A DNA stretch of 64,000 bases from Collinsella sp. (GTDB taxonomy: Bacteria > Actinomycetota > Coriobacteriia > Coriobacteriales > Coriobacteriaceae), in the NCBI GenBank assembly GCA_019424905.1, contig JAHYYP010000001.1:62001-126000 (forward strand), given 5' to 3'. Position 1 is the stretch's first letter. Each line of letters starts with the position of its first letter. Positions 49,928-58,779 of this stretch are shown piece by piece. The notes beneath the pieces were generated by a model. That model saw nothing but the letters and a program-made list of their open reading frames with translations. It had not been told where the DNA came from and made no database searches. A program made the position numbers and the translations under genes.

Positions 49928-50145
49928 TCTCGATCTGTAACATCTAGACCCGATTTGGGCGGCTAAGTGTTACAGATCGAGATGTTTCGGCAGGACGGTC
50001 TTCGTTTGTCTAAATCTGTAACACGAGGGACGGATTTTGCCGAGTTGTTGTTATAGATTGAGATTTTTTAGCAGGCGGGTTTGGTTTGTCTCGATCTGTA
50101 ACAGTAAGACCCGGTTTTGTCGCGTAACTGTTACAGATTGAGACA
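49928..50145. repeat. Array of three conserved-stem, 25-base-loop hairpins
   Basis: Units at 49928-49982, 50009-50063 and 50089-50145 start 81 and 80 bases apart. Arms are TCTCGATCTGTAACA with TGTTACAGATCGAGA, TCTAAATCTGTAACA with TGTTATAGATTGAGA, and TCTCGATCTGTAACA with TGTTACAGATTGAGACA. All loops are 25 bases. TTCTCGGCTTC lies at 49909-49919, before the first unit. The 447-base gap 49839-50285 holds the tRNA terminator, this array and the leader of the next gene. Confidence 0.93.
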
Positions 50146-50285
50146 AACCGACGGGCCGCCCTGCCCCATCCACCTGCCGCTACCTGCTGTCCGCCGATTT
50201 CCGTTGCGCTGTTGTATTCCCATGCCATATCCTCTAGACAACTACGCGGCAACATCGCCGCCGCGCCTACAAGAGAGGAATGTCC

Positions 50286-52316
50286 ATGACCGCACCTGCA
50301 TCCAAGCTGCTCCAGCCCATTACGGTTGGCCCCCTTGAGCTCAAAAACCGCATTATGTTTCCGCCGCTGACCACCGGCTACGAGGAGCGTGACGGCTCCA
50401 TTGGCGAGCGCAGCCTGGCTTTTTACGAGCGCTTGGCCCGTGGCGGCGTGAGTTACATCGTCATCGGCGACGTTGCTCCCGTCATGACCGCAAGCCCCAC
50501 GCCCAAGCTGGCGACCGACGCCCAAATCCCCACGTTTAAGGCCCTGGCCGATGCCGTCCACAAGCACGGCGCCAAGGTCGCGCTGCAGCTGTTCCACCCC
50601 GAGTACGACGTGCCCGGTGTCGGCCGCATGGTCATGGGATCCATGGCCGCCGCCAAGGCCGCGCAGGAGGCCAAGGCCGCCGGCGACGAGGAGACCTTTG
50701 CCGCCAAGATGGCCGAGTCCAACGAGATCCGCAACCAGGCCTACGCCAAGCTGCACCACGACATGCAGCACTTTGTGAACGAGGCGAGTGTGGAGCAGCT
50801 CACCCAGATCAAGGAGGCTATCGCCGCCTCGGCCGCTCGCGCGCAGCAGGCCGGGATCGATGCCATCGAGGTCCACGGCGACCGCCTGGTAGGTTCGCTG
50901 TGCTCGGCCATCCTCAACCAGCGCACCGACGAGTACGGCGGCTCGTTCGAGAACCGCGTTCGCTACGCGCTGGAGGTCGTCGCTGCCATTAAGGAAGCCG
51001 CGCCGCAGCTGATGGTGGAGTACAAGCTCCCCGTGATCATGGAGAACCCCGACGGCACGCCGCGCGGCAAGGGCGGCCTGCAGCCCGACGAGGCCTGCGA
51101 GTTCGCCAAGCTGCTCGAGGGCGCGGGCATCGATATGATCCAGGTCGCACAGGCCAACCACACCGGCAACATGGGCGACACCATTCCGCCCATGGGCGCC
51201 ATGCCCTACAACTGGACGCTGCCCGTGGCCGAGCGCGTCAAGGCCCTGGTCTCCGTGCCGGTGGCAACCGTCGGCCGTGTTGTTTCGGTCGAGGCCGGCG
51301 AGAAGATTCTGGAAGACGGCGCCGCCGACATCATCGCCTATGGCCGCTCGCTCATGTGCGACCCCGACATTGCGCTGAAGGCCGCCACGGGTGAGCCCAT
51401 CCGCGAGTGCCTCAACTGCAACAAGGGCTGCGTCGACGCGATTCAAAATCGCAAGTACATCTCGTGCGTGCTCAATGCCGAGAACGGCGACGAGGCGACC
51501 ATCGCCATCAAGCCGGGCGAGGGCGACAAGAAGATCGCCGTGGTGGGCGGCGGTATTGCCGGCCTGGAGGCCGCGCGCGTGGCGGCCAAGCGCGGCTACG
51601 ATGTGACCGTCTACGAGGCGAGCGATCATCTGGGCGGCCAGATTGTGCTGGCGGCCGCGCCTCCGCGCAAGGACGAGATCATGCGCTCGGTCGAGTATTA
51701 CGAGAAGATTCTGCCCGGCCTGGGCGTGAAGGTTGAGCTCAACCATGCCGCTAGCCCCGCGGACCTCAACGCCGCCGATGCCGCGATTGTGGCCGTGGGC
51801 GCGCACGACGTGGTCATCCCCGTTCCGGGCGCCGACTCGGAGAAGGTCGTCTCGAGCTGGGACGTGCTGGCCGGCAAGGTGGAGCTTACGGGCCGCGCCG
51901 CCGTCATTGGCGGTGGCCTGGTGGGCACCGAGACTGCCGAGTACCTGCTGCAGCACGGCTGCCAGGTGGCGATCGTGGAGATGCTCGACAAGATTGCCGC
52001 GGGCGAGTCCGAGACCATTCTGCCGCTGATTATGAGCGACTTTGCCGAGCACAACGTGGAGCAGCACGTGAAGACCCGCCTGACCGCCATTACCGACGAG
52101 GGCGTTGAGGCCATTTGCACCACCGAGGACGGCGCCGAGGAGCCGGTGAAGATCGCCTGCGATTACGTGGTGATGGCCGTGGGCTCCAAGGCCAACGCGT
52201 TTGACCTGGATGGCGTGACGGTGCCCGTGACTTGCGTGGGCGACTGCTCGGGTGAGCGCACCGCCGACATTGCGAGCGCCATTCGCACGGCGTATCACGC
52301 GGCCAACGAGCTGTAG
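50286..52316 (+). CDS. NADH:flavin oxidoreductase / 2-enoate reductase-type Fe-S flavoprotein
   Basis: A 676-residue enzyme of the old-yellow-enzyme plus NAD(P)-binding design (2,4-dienoyl-CoA reductase, 2-enoate reductase and bile-acid-inducible enzymes belong here). An N-terminal TIM barrel with FMN runs to about residue 370 (LKNRIMFPPLTTGY; GIDAIEVHGDRLVGSLCSAI). A 4Fe-4S motif CLNCNKGCVD plus a later Cys follows. The C-terminal half binds FAD and NAD(P) (IAVVGGGIAGLEAARVAAK; AAVIGGGLVGTETAEYL). The substrate cannot be decided. The start at 50286 lies 7 bases after AGAGGA; ATG at 50280 touches that site. Confidence 0.9.
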   Translation: MTAPASKLLQPITVGPLELKNRIMFPPLTTGYEERDGSIGERSLAFYERLARGGVSYIVIGDVAPVMTASPTPKLATDAQIPTFKALADAVHKHGAKVALQLFHPEYDVPGVGRMVMGSMAAAKAAQEAKAAGDEETFAAKMAESNEIRNQAYAKLHHDMQHFVNEASVEQLTQIKEAIAASAARAQQAGIDAIEVHGDRLVGSLCSAILNQRTDEYGGSFENRVRYALEVVAAIKEAAPQLMVEYKLPVIMENPDGTPRGKGGLQPDEACEFAKLLEGAGIDMIQVAQANHTGNMGDTIPPMGAMPYNWTLPVAERVKALVSVPVATVGRVVSVEAGEKILEDGAADIIAYGRSLMCDPDIALKAATGEPIRECLNCNKGCVDAIQNRKYISCVLNAENGDEATIAIKPGEGDKKIAVVGGGIAGLEAARVAAKRGYDVTVYEASDHLGGQIVLAAAPPRKDEIMRSVEYYEKILPGLGVKVELNHAASPADLNAADAAIVAVGAHDVVIPVPGADSEKVVSSWDVLAGKVELTGRAAVIGGGLVGTETAEYLLQHGCQVAIVEMLDKIAAGESETILPLIMSDFAEHNVEQHVKTRLTAITDEGVEAICTTEDGAEEPVKIACDYVVMAVGSKANAFDLDGVTVPVTCVGDCSGERTADIASAIRTAYHAANEL

Positions 52317-52391
52317 TTGAACATCGCGGCCAGGCGGGGCGGTAGCACGGATCCGTCTCGCCCGGCTGTGTCCCGTCGGGTGTTAACCGGT

Positions 52392-52428
52392 GCGGGGCCT
52401 GCAAGCGCAGCAGGTCCCGCCCTTTTTG
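52392..52428 (+). terminator. Terminator after the enoate-reductase-type gene
   Basis: GCGGGGCCTGC (52392-52402) and GCAGGTCCCGC (52410-52420), then CCTTTTT. Confidence 0.9.
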
Positions 52429-52587
52429 TTTTGCTCCGGTGGATGGCAATGCGCGGTAATCATGAGGAGTGAGGACGTCTACTGCCTTGCAGATCACTCA
52501 AAAATATTGGGGGAGGGGTTAATAATTATATCCTCTATACCAAAGGACATAAAGAGATGCCAATTTTGTTGACAAGCGAATGACGAT

Positions 52588-52650
52588 TAGCTGCGAGTCA
52601 GCTACCAGCGTAAATAATCGATAAAGAAATGTCGTAATTTGGTGCCAAAT
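52588..52650. promoter_or_regulatory. Two short palindromes upstream of the small HTH gene
   Basis: TAGCTG-CGAGT-CAGCTA (52588-52604) and ATTTGG-TG-CCAAAT (52637-52650) lie in an AT-rich stretch of about 330 bases with no ORF of note (52430-52756). Downstream, CTTTGA and TACTAT 16 bases apart (52685-52712) are a possible promoter. Confidence 0.45.
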
Positions 52651-52765
52651 GCCCAGATAACGCCGCGTCTATTTTAATTAACTGCTTTGAGCAAACAGTA
52701 AAATGCTACTATCTAACTTGCACGTAAGAAAGCAGATTAACGGTTAAGGCTAAGAAGTGGCAGGT

Positions 52766-53161
52766 ATGTCGGAAGCAACTAGGACTCGCACGCATGCGCC
52801 CGAGGTTAGGCAGCGCGCCGTCGAGATCCTCCAAGAGGGGGTCGGCCATCGCGCCCTCGCCGCGGAGCTTGGCATTCCCCAGGCCACGGCTCGTCAGTGG
52901 GCCCGCGCGTATGCCGTGGGCGGTGCCGACGCCGTTCTCAATGCCGGTTCGCATCATCACACCTATTCGTACGACGTAAAGCTCGCTGTGGTTAAGGACC
53001 GTCTGGAAAGCGGCTTGACGGTTCGCGAGGCCATGATCAAGCACAAGATTCCCAGCGAGTCTTCGGTCAAGGCTTGGTGCCGTCAGTACCGTGAGGGCGG
53101 TGAGTCCGCACTGGTCGATAAGCCGCGCGGTCGCAAGCCGCGCGTTAAAAAGGCGGAATAG
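52766..53161 (+). CDS. Small protein with two helix-turn-helix regions
   Basis: A 131-residue basic protein. Two HTH-like segments are visible: about residues 15-45 (RQRAVEILQEGVGHRALAAELGIPQATARQW) and about 70-105 (KLAVVKDRLESGLTVREAMIKHKI, SESSVKAWCRQYREGG). The tail is basic (KPRGRKPRVKK). The pattern resembles the OrfA part of IS3-type transposases, yet no transposase orfB or terminal repeats are nearby. It may be a domesticated regulator. The start is ATG at 52766; GTG at 52757 is possible. It is followed by a strong terminator, so it is separate from the ech operon. Confidence 0.75.
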   Translation: MSEATRTRTHAPEVRQRAVEILQEGVGHRALAAELGIPQATARQWARAYAVGGADAVLNAGSHHHTYSYDVKLAVVKDRLESGLTVREAMIKHKIPSESSVKAWCRQYREGGESALVDKPRGRKPRVKKAE

Positions 53162-53173
53162 CAAACGGGATGG

Positions 53174-53196
53174 TGCGCCCACAGGGGCGCATTTTT
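53174..53196 (+). terminator. Terminator after the small HTH gene
   Basis: TGCGCCC-ACAG-GGGCGCA followed by five T residues. The rest of the gap to 53446 is ech leader DNA with no ORF that I can support. Confidence 0.9.
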
Positions 53197-53446
53197 CTTG
53201 CCGCGCCAACTTTTTGGACCGGCGCGAGCCTGTCGGGACATCCTCCAAAGTGGCCAATAAACCGCGCGCAGTGGCCCGCGCGCCTGTCGCTGCGATAGGG
53301 GAGCGTCGCCTCTCTGCTCCAAAGCAGACGTGCCCTTACCCCGTACGCCTAAAACTCCCCAGTTGACCGAAAACCTGCCGCCGCTGCTCCTCAATTGAGC
53401 TATAACGTTAAACAATTGCAGCGTTTTTGCATGGGGGAGTGATGGT

Positions 53447-56329
53447 ATGACGCTACTGTATTTCCTTACCCTGTTTCCGCTGGTACCGGCGCTGGGCATG
53501 CTGCTCGCGCGCGGTGACCGCGCCCGCGATGCGGTGGGGCTCATAGGTTCCGGCATTATTATGGCGGTGACAGTTGTAGTCGCCGTCATGTTTTTTGGCA
53601 CGGGTCCGCAGAGCTTTGAGGTTGCCCCCGGCACCTCGCATGTGCTCTCGATCATCAGCTCCGCCATCGATGTCATCCTGTGCGCCGTCATCCTGTACAA
53701 CGCGTATAAATATAGGAACGCGCTCACCACGGTGCTCGGCATAGTCCAGCTGGTGGGTTCGCTCGCCTTTGCGGCCATGACGCTGCCCGCGGCCGAAGCC
53801 GTCACGGCGACGCCGCTCTACCTGGACTACATGAGCGTGATCATGGTCCTCGCCGTCGGTATCGTCGGCAGCCTTATCTGCGTGTATGCCCTGGGCTACA
53901 TGAAGGACTTCCAGGCCCACGACGAGCACGAGGCTGCGCTGCGCGGGCAGACCGCGCCCGACCGTCGCCCGCAGTTCCTGGCGCTTATGTTCCTGTTCCT
54001 CTCGGCCATGTTCGTCATCGTGACGAGCGACAACCTTGAGTGGCTGTTCTGCGGCTGGGAAATCACCACCGTGTGCTCGTTCCTTATGATTGGCTACACG
54101 CGCACGCCCGAGGCCATCAAAAACGCCTTCACCCAGATCATCCTCAACATGCTGGGCGGCATCGCGTTTTTGGTCGGACTCATGTACCTGCACGTTAACG
54201 GCATGCCGCTGACCATCTCGGGCATGATCGAGCTTTCCGGCGCCGGCACCGCGCAGTCCGCGCTGCTGGTGATGCCGGTCATCTTGCTATCGCTCGCCGC
54301 CCTTACCAAGGCCGCACAGATGCCGTTCCACACTTGGCTGCTTGGCGCCATGGTTGCCCCCACGCCCACGAGCGCCCTGCTGCACTCGTCAACCATGGTC
54401 AAAGCCGGCGTGTTCCTGATGGTCAAGCTGAGCCCGCTCTATGCCATCTATCCCGTGACCGGCTTTATGGTCACGAGTGTGGGTGCCATCACGTTTTTGC
54501 TCGCCGCCCTCATGGCCATCTCGCAGAGCAACGCCAAACGCGTGCTCGCGTACTCCACCATTTCCAACTTGGGCCTCATCAGTGCCTGTTTGGGTGTCGG
54601 CGCGCCCGAGGCCGTATGGGCGGCCATCTTCCTGATCCTGTTCCACACGGTGGCAAAGTCGCTGCTGTTCCTGTGCGTGGGCACGGCCGAGCATCATATC
54701 GGCAGCCGCAATATCGAGGACATGGACGGTATGTTCAGCCGCATGCCGCACCTGACGCGCCTGATGATGCTGGGCATCATGGGCATGTTTGTGGCGCCGT
54801 TTGGCATGCTCGTGTCCAAGTGGGGCGCCCTGGTGGCGTTCGCGCAGACCGGCAACGTGCTCATGATCATGGTGTTGGCCTTTGGCTCGGCTGCGACGTT
54901 TTACTTCTGGGGCAAGTGGCTTGCCAAGCTTTCGGGCGTCGACCCCACGGCTCAAAACGTTGAGGTCAATGTCCATAAGACCGAATGGATGGCGCTCAAC
55001 ACCATCGCCGCGCTGCTGATTCTGTGCTGCGTGGCCTTCCCGCTCATCTCGAGCGGTCTGGTGTCGCCTTACCTGGCCATGGTGTTTGGTCGCGTGCCGT
55101 ACGTTATTGGCAAGGACGCCATGTATCTGATGGTGGTTATCGTGGCGTTTATCGCCGTGGTGCTGCTGACTTCATTCCGCGTGAGCAACAAACCGCACGT
55201 CAACGTGTACCTTTCGGGCGTGGGAACCGACAAATATCGCCATTTCCGCGGCTCGATGGGTCACGAGGTAAAGGCCGAAAAGCGCAATTGGTACTCGGAG
55301 GACGCCCTTGGCGAGAAGCGTATTGGCCCCGCGGGTAGCGTCGTGTGCTGCAGTATTATTTTGTTTGCGCTGCTGTGTTGCGCGTGGATTGGGCCCGAGC
55401 GGCTTGCCATGAGCGCGCCCTCGGTGCTGCGTGGCAAGTATTTTGAAGGTTCGGGTGTCGTGGGCATCTTTATTGGCACCGTGGCGTTTGCCCTGCTGGC
55501 GCCGCTTGTGGGCGGCCTGATCGACGGCGTTGACCGTAAGCTTTCGGCTCGCATGCAGGGCCGTGTGGGCCCGCGCCTGCTGCAACCGTTCTACGACGTT
55601 GCCAAGCTGCTGAGCAAGGCCCCTGCCAGCGTAAACACCATGGACGATACCTACATGGCGTGCGCGCTCATCTTTACCGTCGTGGGCGGCGGCATCTTTG
55701 TGTCGGGCTCCAACACGCTGCTGTGCGCCTTTATGGTGACGCTCGCCGCGATCTTTGTGGTGTTGGCGTCCGCCTCGACGCAAAGCCCGTTTGCCCAGGT
55801 TGGCGCCGACCGCGAGCTGCTGCAGGTTATGAGTTACGAGCCCGCCGTTCTGCTGATGAGCGTGGGCCTGTACCTTGCCACCGATAGCTTCGATTCCATC
55901 GCCGTGACGGGGCAGTCGGCCCCCATCATCGTGTACAGCGCGCCCATTTTCCTCGCGCTGCTCGCGGTGCTCACCATCAAGCTGCGCAAGTCGCCGTTTG
56001 ACCTTTCGTACTCGCATCACGCGCATCAGGAGATCGTTCAGGGCGTCGCCACCGAGATGAGCGGCGGCACGCTGGCAAAGATGACCCTTATGCACTGGTG
56101 CGAGACCGTGCTGTTTTTGATGTGGGTGGGCATGTTCTTTGTCTGGGACAACCCGGTGAGCTGGGTCGTGGCCCTGGTCGTGATGGCCGCGACGTATTTT
56201 GTCGAGGTACTGATCGACAACACCTTTGCCCGCAGCACCTGGCGCAGCTGCTTTAAGCTCGGATGGGGCGTGGCGCTGGTGTTTGGCCTGCTCAATCTTA
56301 TGCCCATCCTCGTCGACGTGTTTATTTAG
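53447..56329 (+). CDS. echAB: Fused EchA-EchB membrane subunit of Ech-type [NiFe] hydrogenase
   Basis: A 960-residue membrane protein joining two subunits normally separate. Residues 1 to about 640 are a NuoL/EchA-like ion-translocating antiporter-type subunit (EWLFCGWEITTVCSFLMIGY, LTKAAQMPFHTWLLGAM, then a STMVKAGVFLM helix). From about 650 the chain is EchB/NuoH-like: ARMQGRVGPRLLQPFYDVAKL at about 700 and FAQVGADRELLQVMSYEPAV near 783, the loop that meets the hydrogenase arm. A polar linker lies between the halves (about 590-650). There is no stop or frameshift between them. The ribosome site is GGGGGAGTG. Confidence 0.92.
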   Translation: MTLLYFLTLFPLVPALGMLLARGDRARDAVGLIGSGIIMAVTVVVAVMFFGTGPQSFEVAPGTSHVLSIISSAIDVILCAVILYNAYKYRNALTTVLGIVQLVGSLAFAAMTLPAAEAVTATPLYLDYMSVIMVLAVGIVGSLICVYALGYMKDFQAHDEHEAALRGQTAPDRRPQFLALMFLFLSAMFVIVTSDNLEWLFCGWEITTVCSFLMIGYTRTPEAIKNAFTQIILNMLGGIAFLVGLMYLHVNGMPLTISGMIELSGAGTAQSALLVMPVILLSLAALTKAAQMPFHTWLLGAMVAPTPTSALLHSSTMVKAGVFLMVKLSPLYAIYPVTGFMVTSVGAITFLLAALMAISQSNAKRVLAYSTISNLGLISACLGVGAPEAVWAAIFLILFHTVAKSLLFLCVGTAEHHIGSRNIEDMDGMFSRMPHLTRLMMLGIMGMFVAPFGMLVSKWGALVAFAQTGNVLMIMVLAFGSAATFYFWGKWLAKLSGVDPTAQNVEVNVHKTEWMALNTIAALLILCCVAFPLISSGLVSPYLAMVFGRVPYVIGKDAMYLMVVIVAFIAVVLLTSFRVSNKPHVNVYLSGVGTDKYRHFRGSMGHEVKAEKRNWYSEDALGEKRIGPAGSVVCCSIILFALLCCAWIGPERLAMSAPSVLRGKYFEGSGVVGIFIGTVAFALLAPLVGGLIDGVDRKLSARMQGRVGPRLLQPFYDVAKLLSKAPASVNTMDDTYMACALIFTVVGGGIFVSGSNTLLCAFMVTLAAIFVVLASASTQSPFAQVGADRELLQVMSYEPAVLLMSVGLYLATDSFDSIAVTGQSAPIIVYSAPIFLALLAVLTIKLRKSPFDLSYSHHAHQEIVQGVATEMSGGTLAKMTLMHWCETVLFLMWVGMFFVWDNPVSWVVALVVMAATYFVEVLIDNTFARSTWRSCFKLGWGVALVFGLLNLMPILVDVFI

Positions 56330-56341
56330 GAGGCGGCATCC

Positions 56342-56959
56342 ATGGATCATAAAATGTCGCGCTCGCCGTGGGTTATTCATTACGACGGCTCGAGCTGCAA
56401 CGGATGCGATATCGAGGTGCTGGCATCGCTCACGCCGCTGTTCGATGCGGAGCGCTTTGGCGTGGTCAACACCGGCAACCCCAAGCATGCGGACATCTTT
56501 TTGGTGACGGGGTCGGTCAATGCCCAGAACCTGCCCGTCGTGCGCCAGATCTACAACCAGATGCTCGAGCCCAAGTGCGTGGTGGCCTGCGGTATCTGTG
56601 CGTGTTCGGGCGGCGTGTTCCGCGATGCCTATAACGTGATCGGCGGCGTGGACCGCGCGATTCCCGTGGACGTGTACGCGCCCGGGTGCGCCATTCGCCC
56701 CGAGACCGTGATCGATGCCATCGTGGAGGCGTGCGGCATCCTGGACCAGAAGGAGGCCGTGATGCGCGCCGGCGGCGATCCGCTTACCGTGGGCGGCGCC
56801 GCGACCTGGGACGGTGGCGTTGAGCTGGGCGAGGACGGGTTTGTGGCTGCGGGGGCCGGGGCTGACGGTGCCGGTGACGCGCCTGCCGGGAAGCCCGCCG
56901 CGCCCGTCGCTGGCGACGCATCTGCTGAGACGCCCGCCGCTGCAAAGGAGGCCGAGTAA
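56342..56959 (+). CDS. echC: Ech-type hydrogenase small subunit (NuoB-like)
   Basis: A 205-residue small subunit with the proximal 4Fe-4S cluster: SSCNGCDIEV at about residues 17-26, then VACGICACSGGVF and the last Cys in APGCAIRPE. The fold is complete by about residue 140. The remaining 60 residues are Ala/Gly/Pro-rich with no recognisable domain, an extension beyond EchC of other organisms. It begins 12 bases after echAB, with GGAGG on the stop codon. Its stop overlaps the echD start (TAATG). Confidence 0.93.
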   Translation: MDHKMSRSPWVIHYDGSSCNGCDIEVLASLTPLFDAERFGVVNTGNPKHADIFLVTGSVNAQNLPVVRQIYNQMLEPKCVVACGICACSGGVFRDAYNVIGGVDRAIPVDVYAPGCAIRPETVIDAIVEACGILDQKEAVMRAGGDPLTVGGAATWDGGVELGEDGFVAAGAGADGAGDAPAGKPAAPVAGDASAETPAAAKEAE

Positions 56960-57678
56960 TGCAAAAGGCTATCTATACCACCGTCGGGATCGACGAGCTC
57001 CTGTCGCATGTCCAGGCGCTCAAGGGCGTCGGCGCGCGCTTTGTGCAGATGCACGCCGAGCGCTGTGTGGACGACGGATCGTATCGCCTGGTCTATACGT
57101 TTATCAACGTCCGCGCCGCGCAAGAGCAGATCGCGCGGGACGGAAACTATGCGATCGAGAACCTGGTGGTCGAGGGTATCGACCAGTACCAGGAGATTCC
57201 GTCCATCAGCTCGTACTATCCGGCGGTGTTTCCGTTTGAGAACGAGGCCCACGACCTGTTTGGTCTTGCCATTACCGACATGCAGATTGACTTTAAGGGC
57301 TTTTTCTACCAGGTCTCGACTGCCGAACCCATGAGCGTCATCACGCCCGAGGTGAAGACTGCGCGCGAGAAGGCCATGAAAGTCCGCGCGGCCGCCGAGG
57401 CCAAGGCGCGCAAGGCCGCGGCCGAGAAGGCTGCCGCTACCGCGGCCGCCGCGGGGAAGGGCGCTGTGGGCGCTGGCGATGCTGCGGGTGCTGCCGTCGC
57501 TCAGCCCGCTGCGGCTGCCGGCTCCGATGCTCAGCACGATGAGGCTGCTGCGAAGGCCGCGCTCAAGGCCGCCGAGATGGAGGCAAAGCTCGCCGCCATG
57601 GATCCCGAGAAAGCGGCCAAGGTCCGCGCGGCGCTTGCCGCCAAGGCCGCCCGCGATAAGCAGAAAAAGGAGGCGTAA
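56959..57678 (+). CDS. echD: Ech-type hydrogenase NuoC-like subunit with Ala/Lys-rich tail
   Basis: A 239-residue homolog of the 30-kDa complex I subunit. The conserved part is residues 1 to about 130 (IDQYQEIPSISSYYPAVFPFENEAHDLFG). The following ~110 residues are low-complexity Ala/Lys/Glu, likely a long helix or coil (KVRAAAEAKARKAAAEKAAA), which ordinary EchD lacks. The tail repeats the composition bias of the echC tail, suggesting that the two might pack together. Confidence 0.88.
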   Translation: MQKAIYTTVGIDELLSHVQALKGVGARFVQMHAERCVDDGSYRLVYTFINVRAAQEQIARDGNYAIENLVVEGIDQYQEIPSISSYYPAVFPFENEAHDLFGLAITDMQIDFKGFFYQVSTAEPMSVITPEVKTAREKAMKVRAAAEAKARKAAAEKAAATAAAAGKGAVGAGDAAGAAVAQPAAAAGSDAQHDEAAAKAALKAAEMEAKLAAMDPEKAAKVRAALAAKAARDKQKKEA

Positions 57679-57683
57679 GGTCC

Positions 57684-58772
57684 ATGGCACATCGCTCCGT
57701 TATTCCGTTTGGCCCGCAGCACCCAGTACTGCCCGAGCCGCTTCATCTGGACCTGGTGATCGAGGACGACCGCGTCATCGAGGCAATTCCGCAGATCGGC
57801 TTTGTGCACCGCGGACTCGAGAAGCTCACCGAAAAGCGCGACATGCACCAGTTTGGCTACATCGCCGAGCGCATCTGCGGCATCTGCGCCGTGGGCCACA
57901 GCTATGGCTATGCCAGCGCCTGCGAGCGCATGCTCGACATCGAGGTGCCCGGCCGCGCGCAGTATATCCGCACCATTTTGCACGAGCTTTCGCGCATCCA
58001 CTCGCATCTGCTGTGGCTGGGCCTGCTCGCCGATGCCTTTGGCTTCGAGGCGCTGTTCTATCGTTCGTGGACGCTGCGCGAGCAGATTCTCAAGATTTTT
58101 GAGAGCACGTGCGGTGGTCGCGTGATTCTGTCGATCAACGAGATCGGCGGCCTTAAGCACGACATTGAGGACTCCGAGCTGGCGGGTATTGTCCAGACGC
58201 TCGATGCCATGCGTCCCGACTACGAGGCCCTGGTGCATACGTTTTTGGACGACAATAGCTGCGGCGAGCGCCTGCATGGCGTGGGCGTGATCAGCAAGAA
58301 GGACGCGCTGAATCTGTCGATGGTCGGCCCGTTCGGTCGCGCCTCGGGCGTGGATTACGACGTGCGCATGTTTGGCGACGGTGCCTATGCAGGCCTGGCA
58401 GCATTTGAGCCCATCGTTGCTACCGACGGCGACTGCTATGCCCGCTGCCAGGTGCGTTGTGCCGAGGTCACGCAGGCCATGGACATCATCAAGGAGCTTG
58501 TGGGCAAGATCCCGCACGACGGTATCGGCGGGCGCACCAAGCTCACACCGGCCGACGGCGCGCGCGGCGAGGTTGTGATTGAGCAGCCGCGCGGCGAGGC
58601 GTACTACTATGTGCGCGGTAACGGCACCAAGAATCTGGACCGTTTTCGCGTGCGCACGCCGACGTCGCAAAATCTGGCGGGTCTGACGCATGCGTTGCAG
58701 GGCGTGCTCCTTGCCAACGTTCCTATGATTATCCTGACCATCGACCCCTGCATTAGCTGCACGGAAAGGTAG
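57684..58772 (+). CDS. echE: Ech-type [NiFe] hydrogenase large subunit
   Basis: Catalytic subunit, 362 residues. Both CxxC pairs that hold the Ni-Fe site are present: RICGICAVGHSY near residue 70 and DPCISC at the very end. These cysteines separate it from NuoD of complex I. The chain ends at TER right after the second motif. There is therefore no C-terminal peptide to be cleaved by a maturation protease, as reported for some group 4 enzymes such as CooH. It would make H2 from reduced ferredoxin or the reverse. Confidence 0.95.
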   Translation: MAHRSVIPFGPQHPVLPEPLHLDLVIEDDRVIEAIPQIGFVHRGLEKLTEKRDMHQFGYIAERICGICAVGHSYGYASACERMLDIEVPGRAQYIRTILHELSRIHSHLLWLGLLADAFGFEALFYRSWTLREQILKIFESTCGGRVILSINEIGGLKHDIEDSELAGIVQTLDAMRPDYEALVHTFLDDNSCGERLHGVGVISKKDALNLSMVGPFGRASGVDYDVRMFGDGAYAGLAAFEPIVATDGDCYARCQVRCAEVTQAMDIIKELVGKIPHDGIGGRTKLTPADGARGEVVIEQPRGEAYYYVRGNGTKNLDRFRVRTPTSQNLAGLTHALQGVLLANVPMIILTIDPCISCTER

Positions 58773-58779
58773 GCGCGGC

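Noticed and set aside
49566..49943. N-terminal extension of coaX across the tRNA region
   Set aside because: The frame continues over the complement of the initiator tRNA gene (giving the well-known SWSRGQDLNLRPPGYEPG artefact) and one hairpin unit; the true start with a ribosome site is at 49565.
50010..52298. 762-residue open frame antisense to the enoate-reductase-type gene
   Set aside because: Shadow of a GC-rich gene; it runs through the hairpin array and has no ribosome site.
50286..52316. Specific call as a bile-acid or cinnamate reductase
   Set aside because: The family covers many substrates and no pathway genes lie nearby, so only the general enzyme class is supported.
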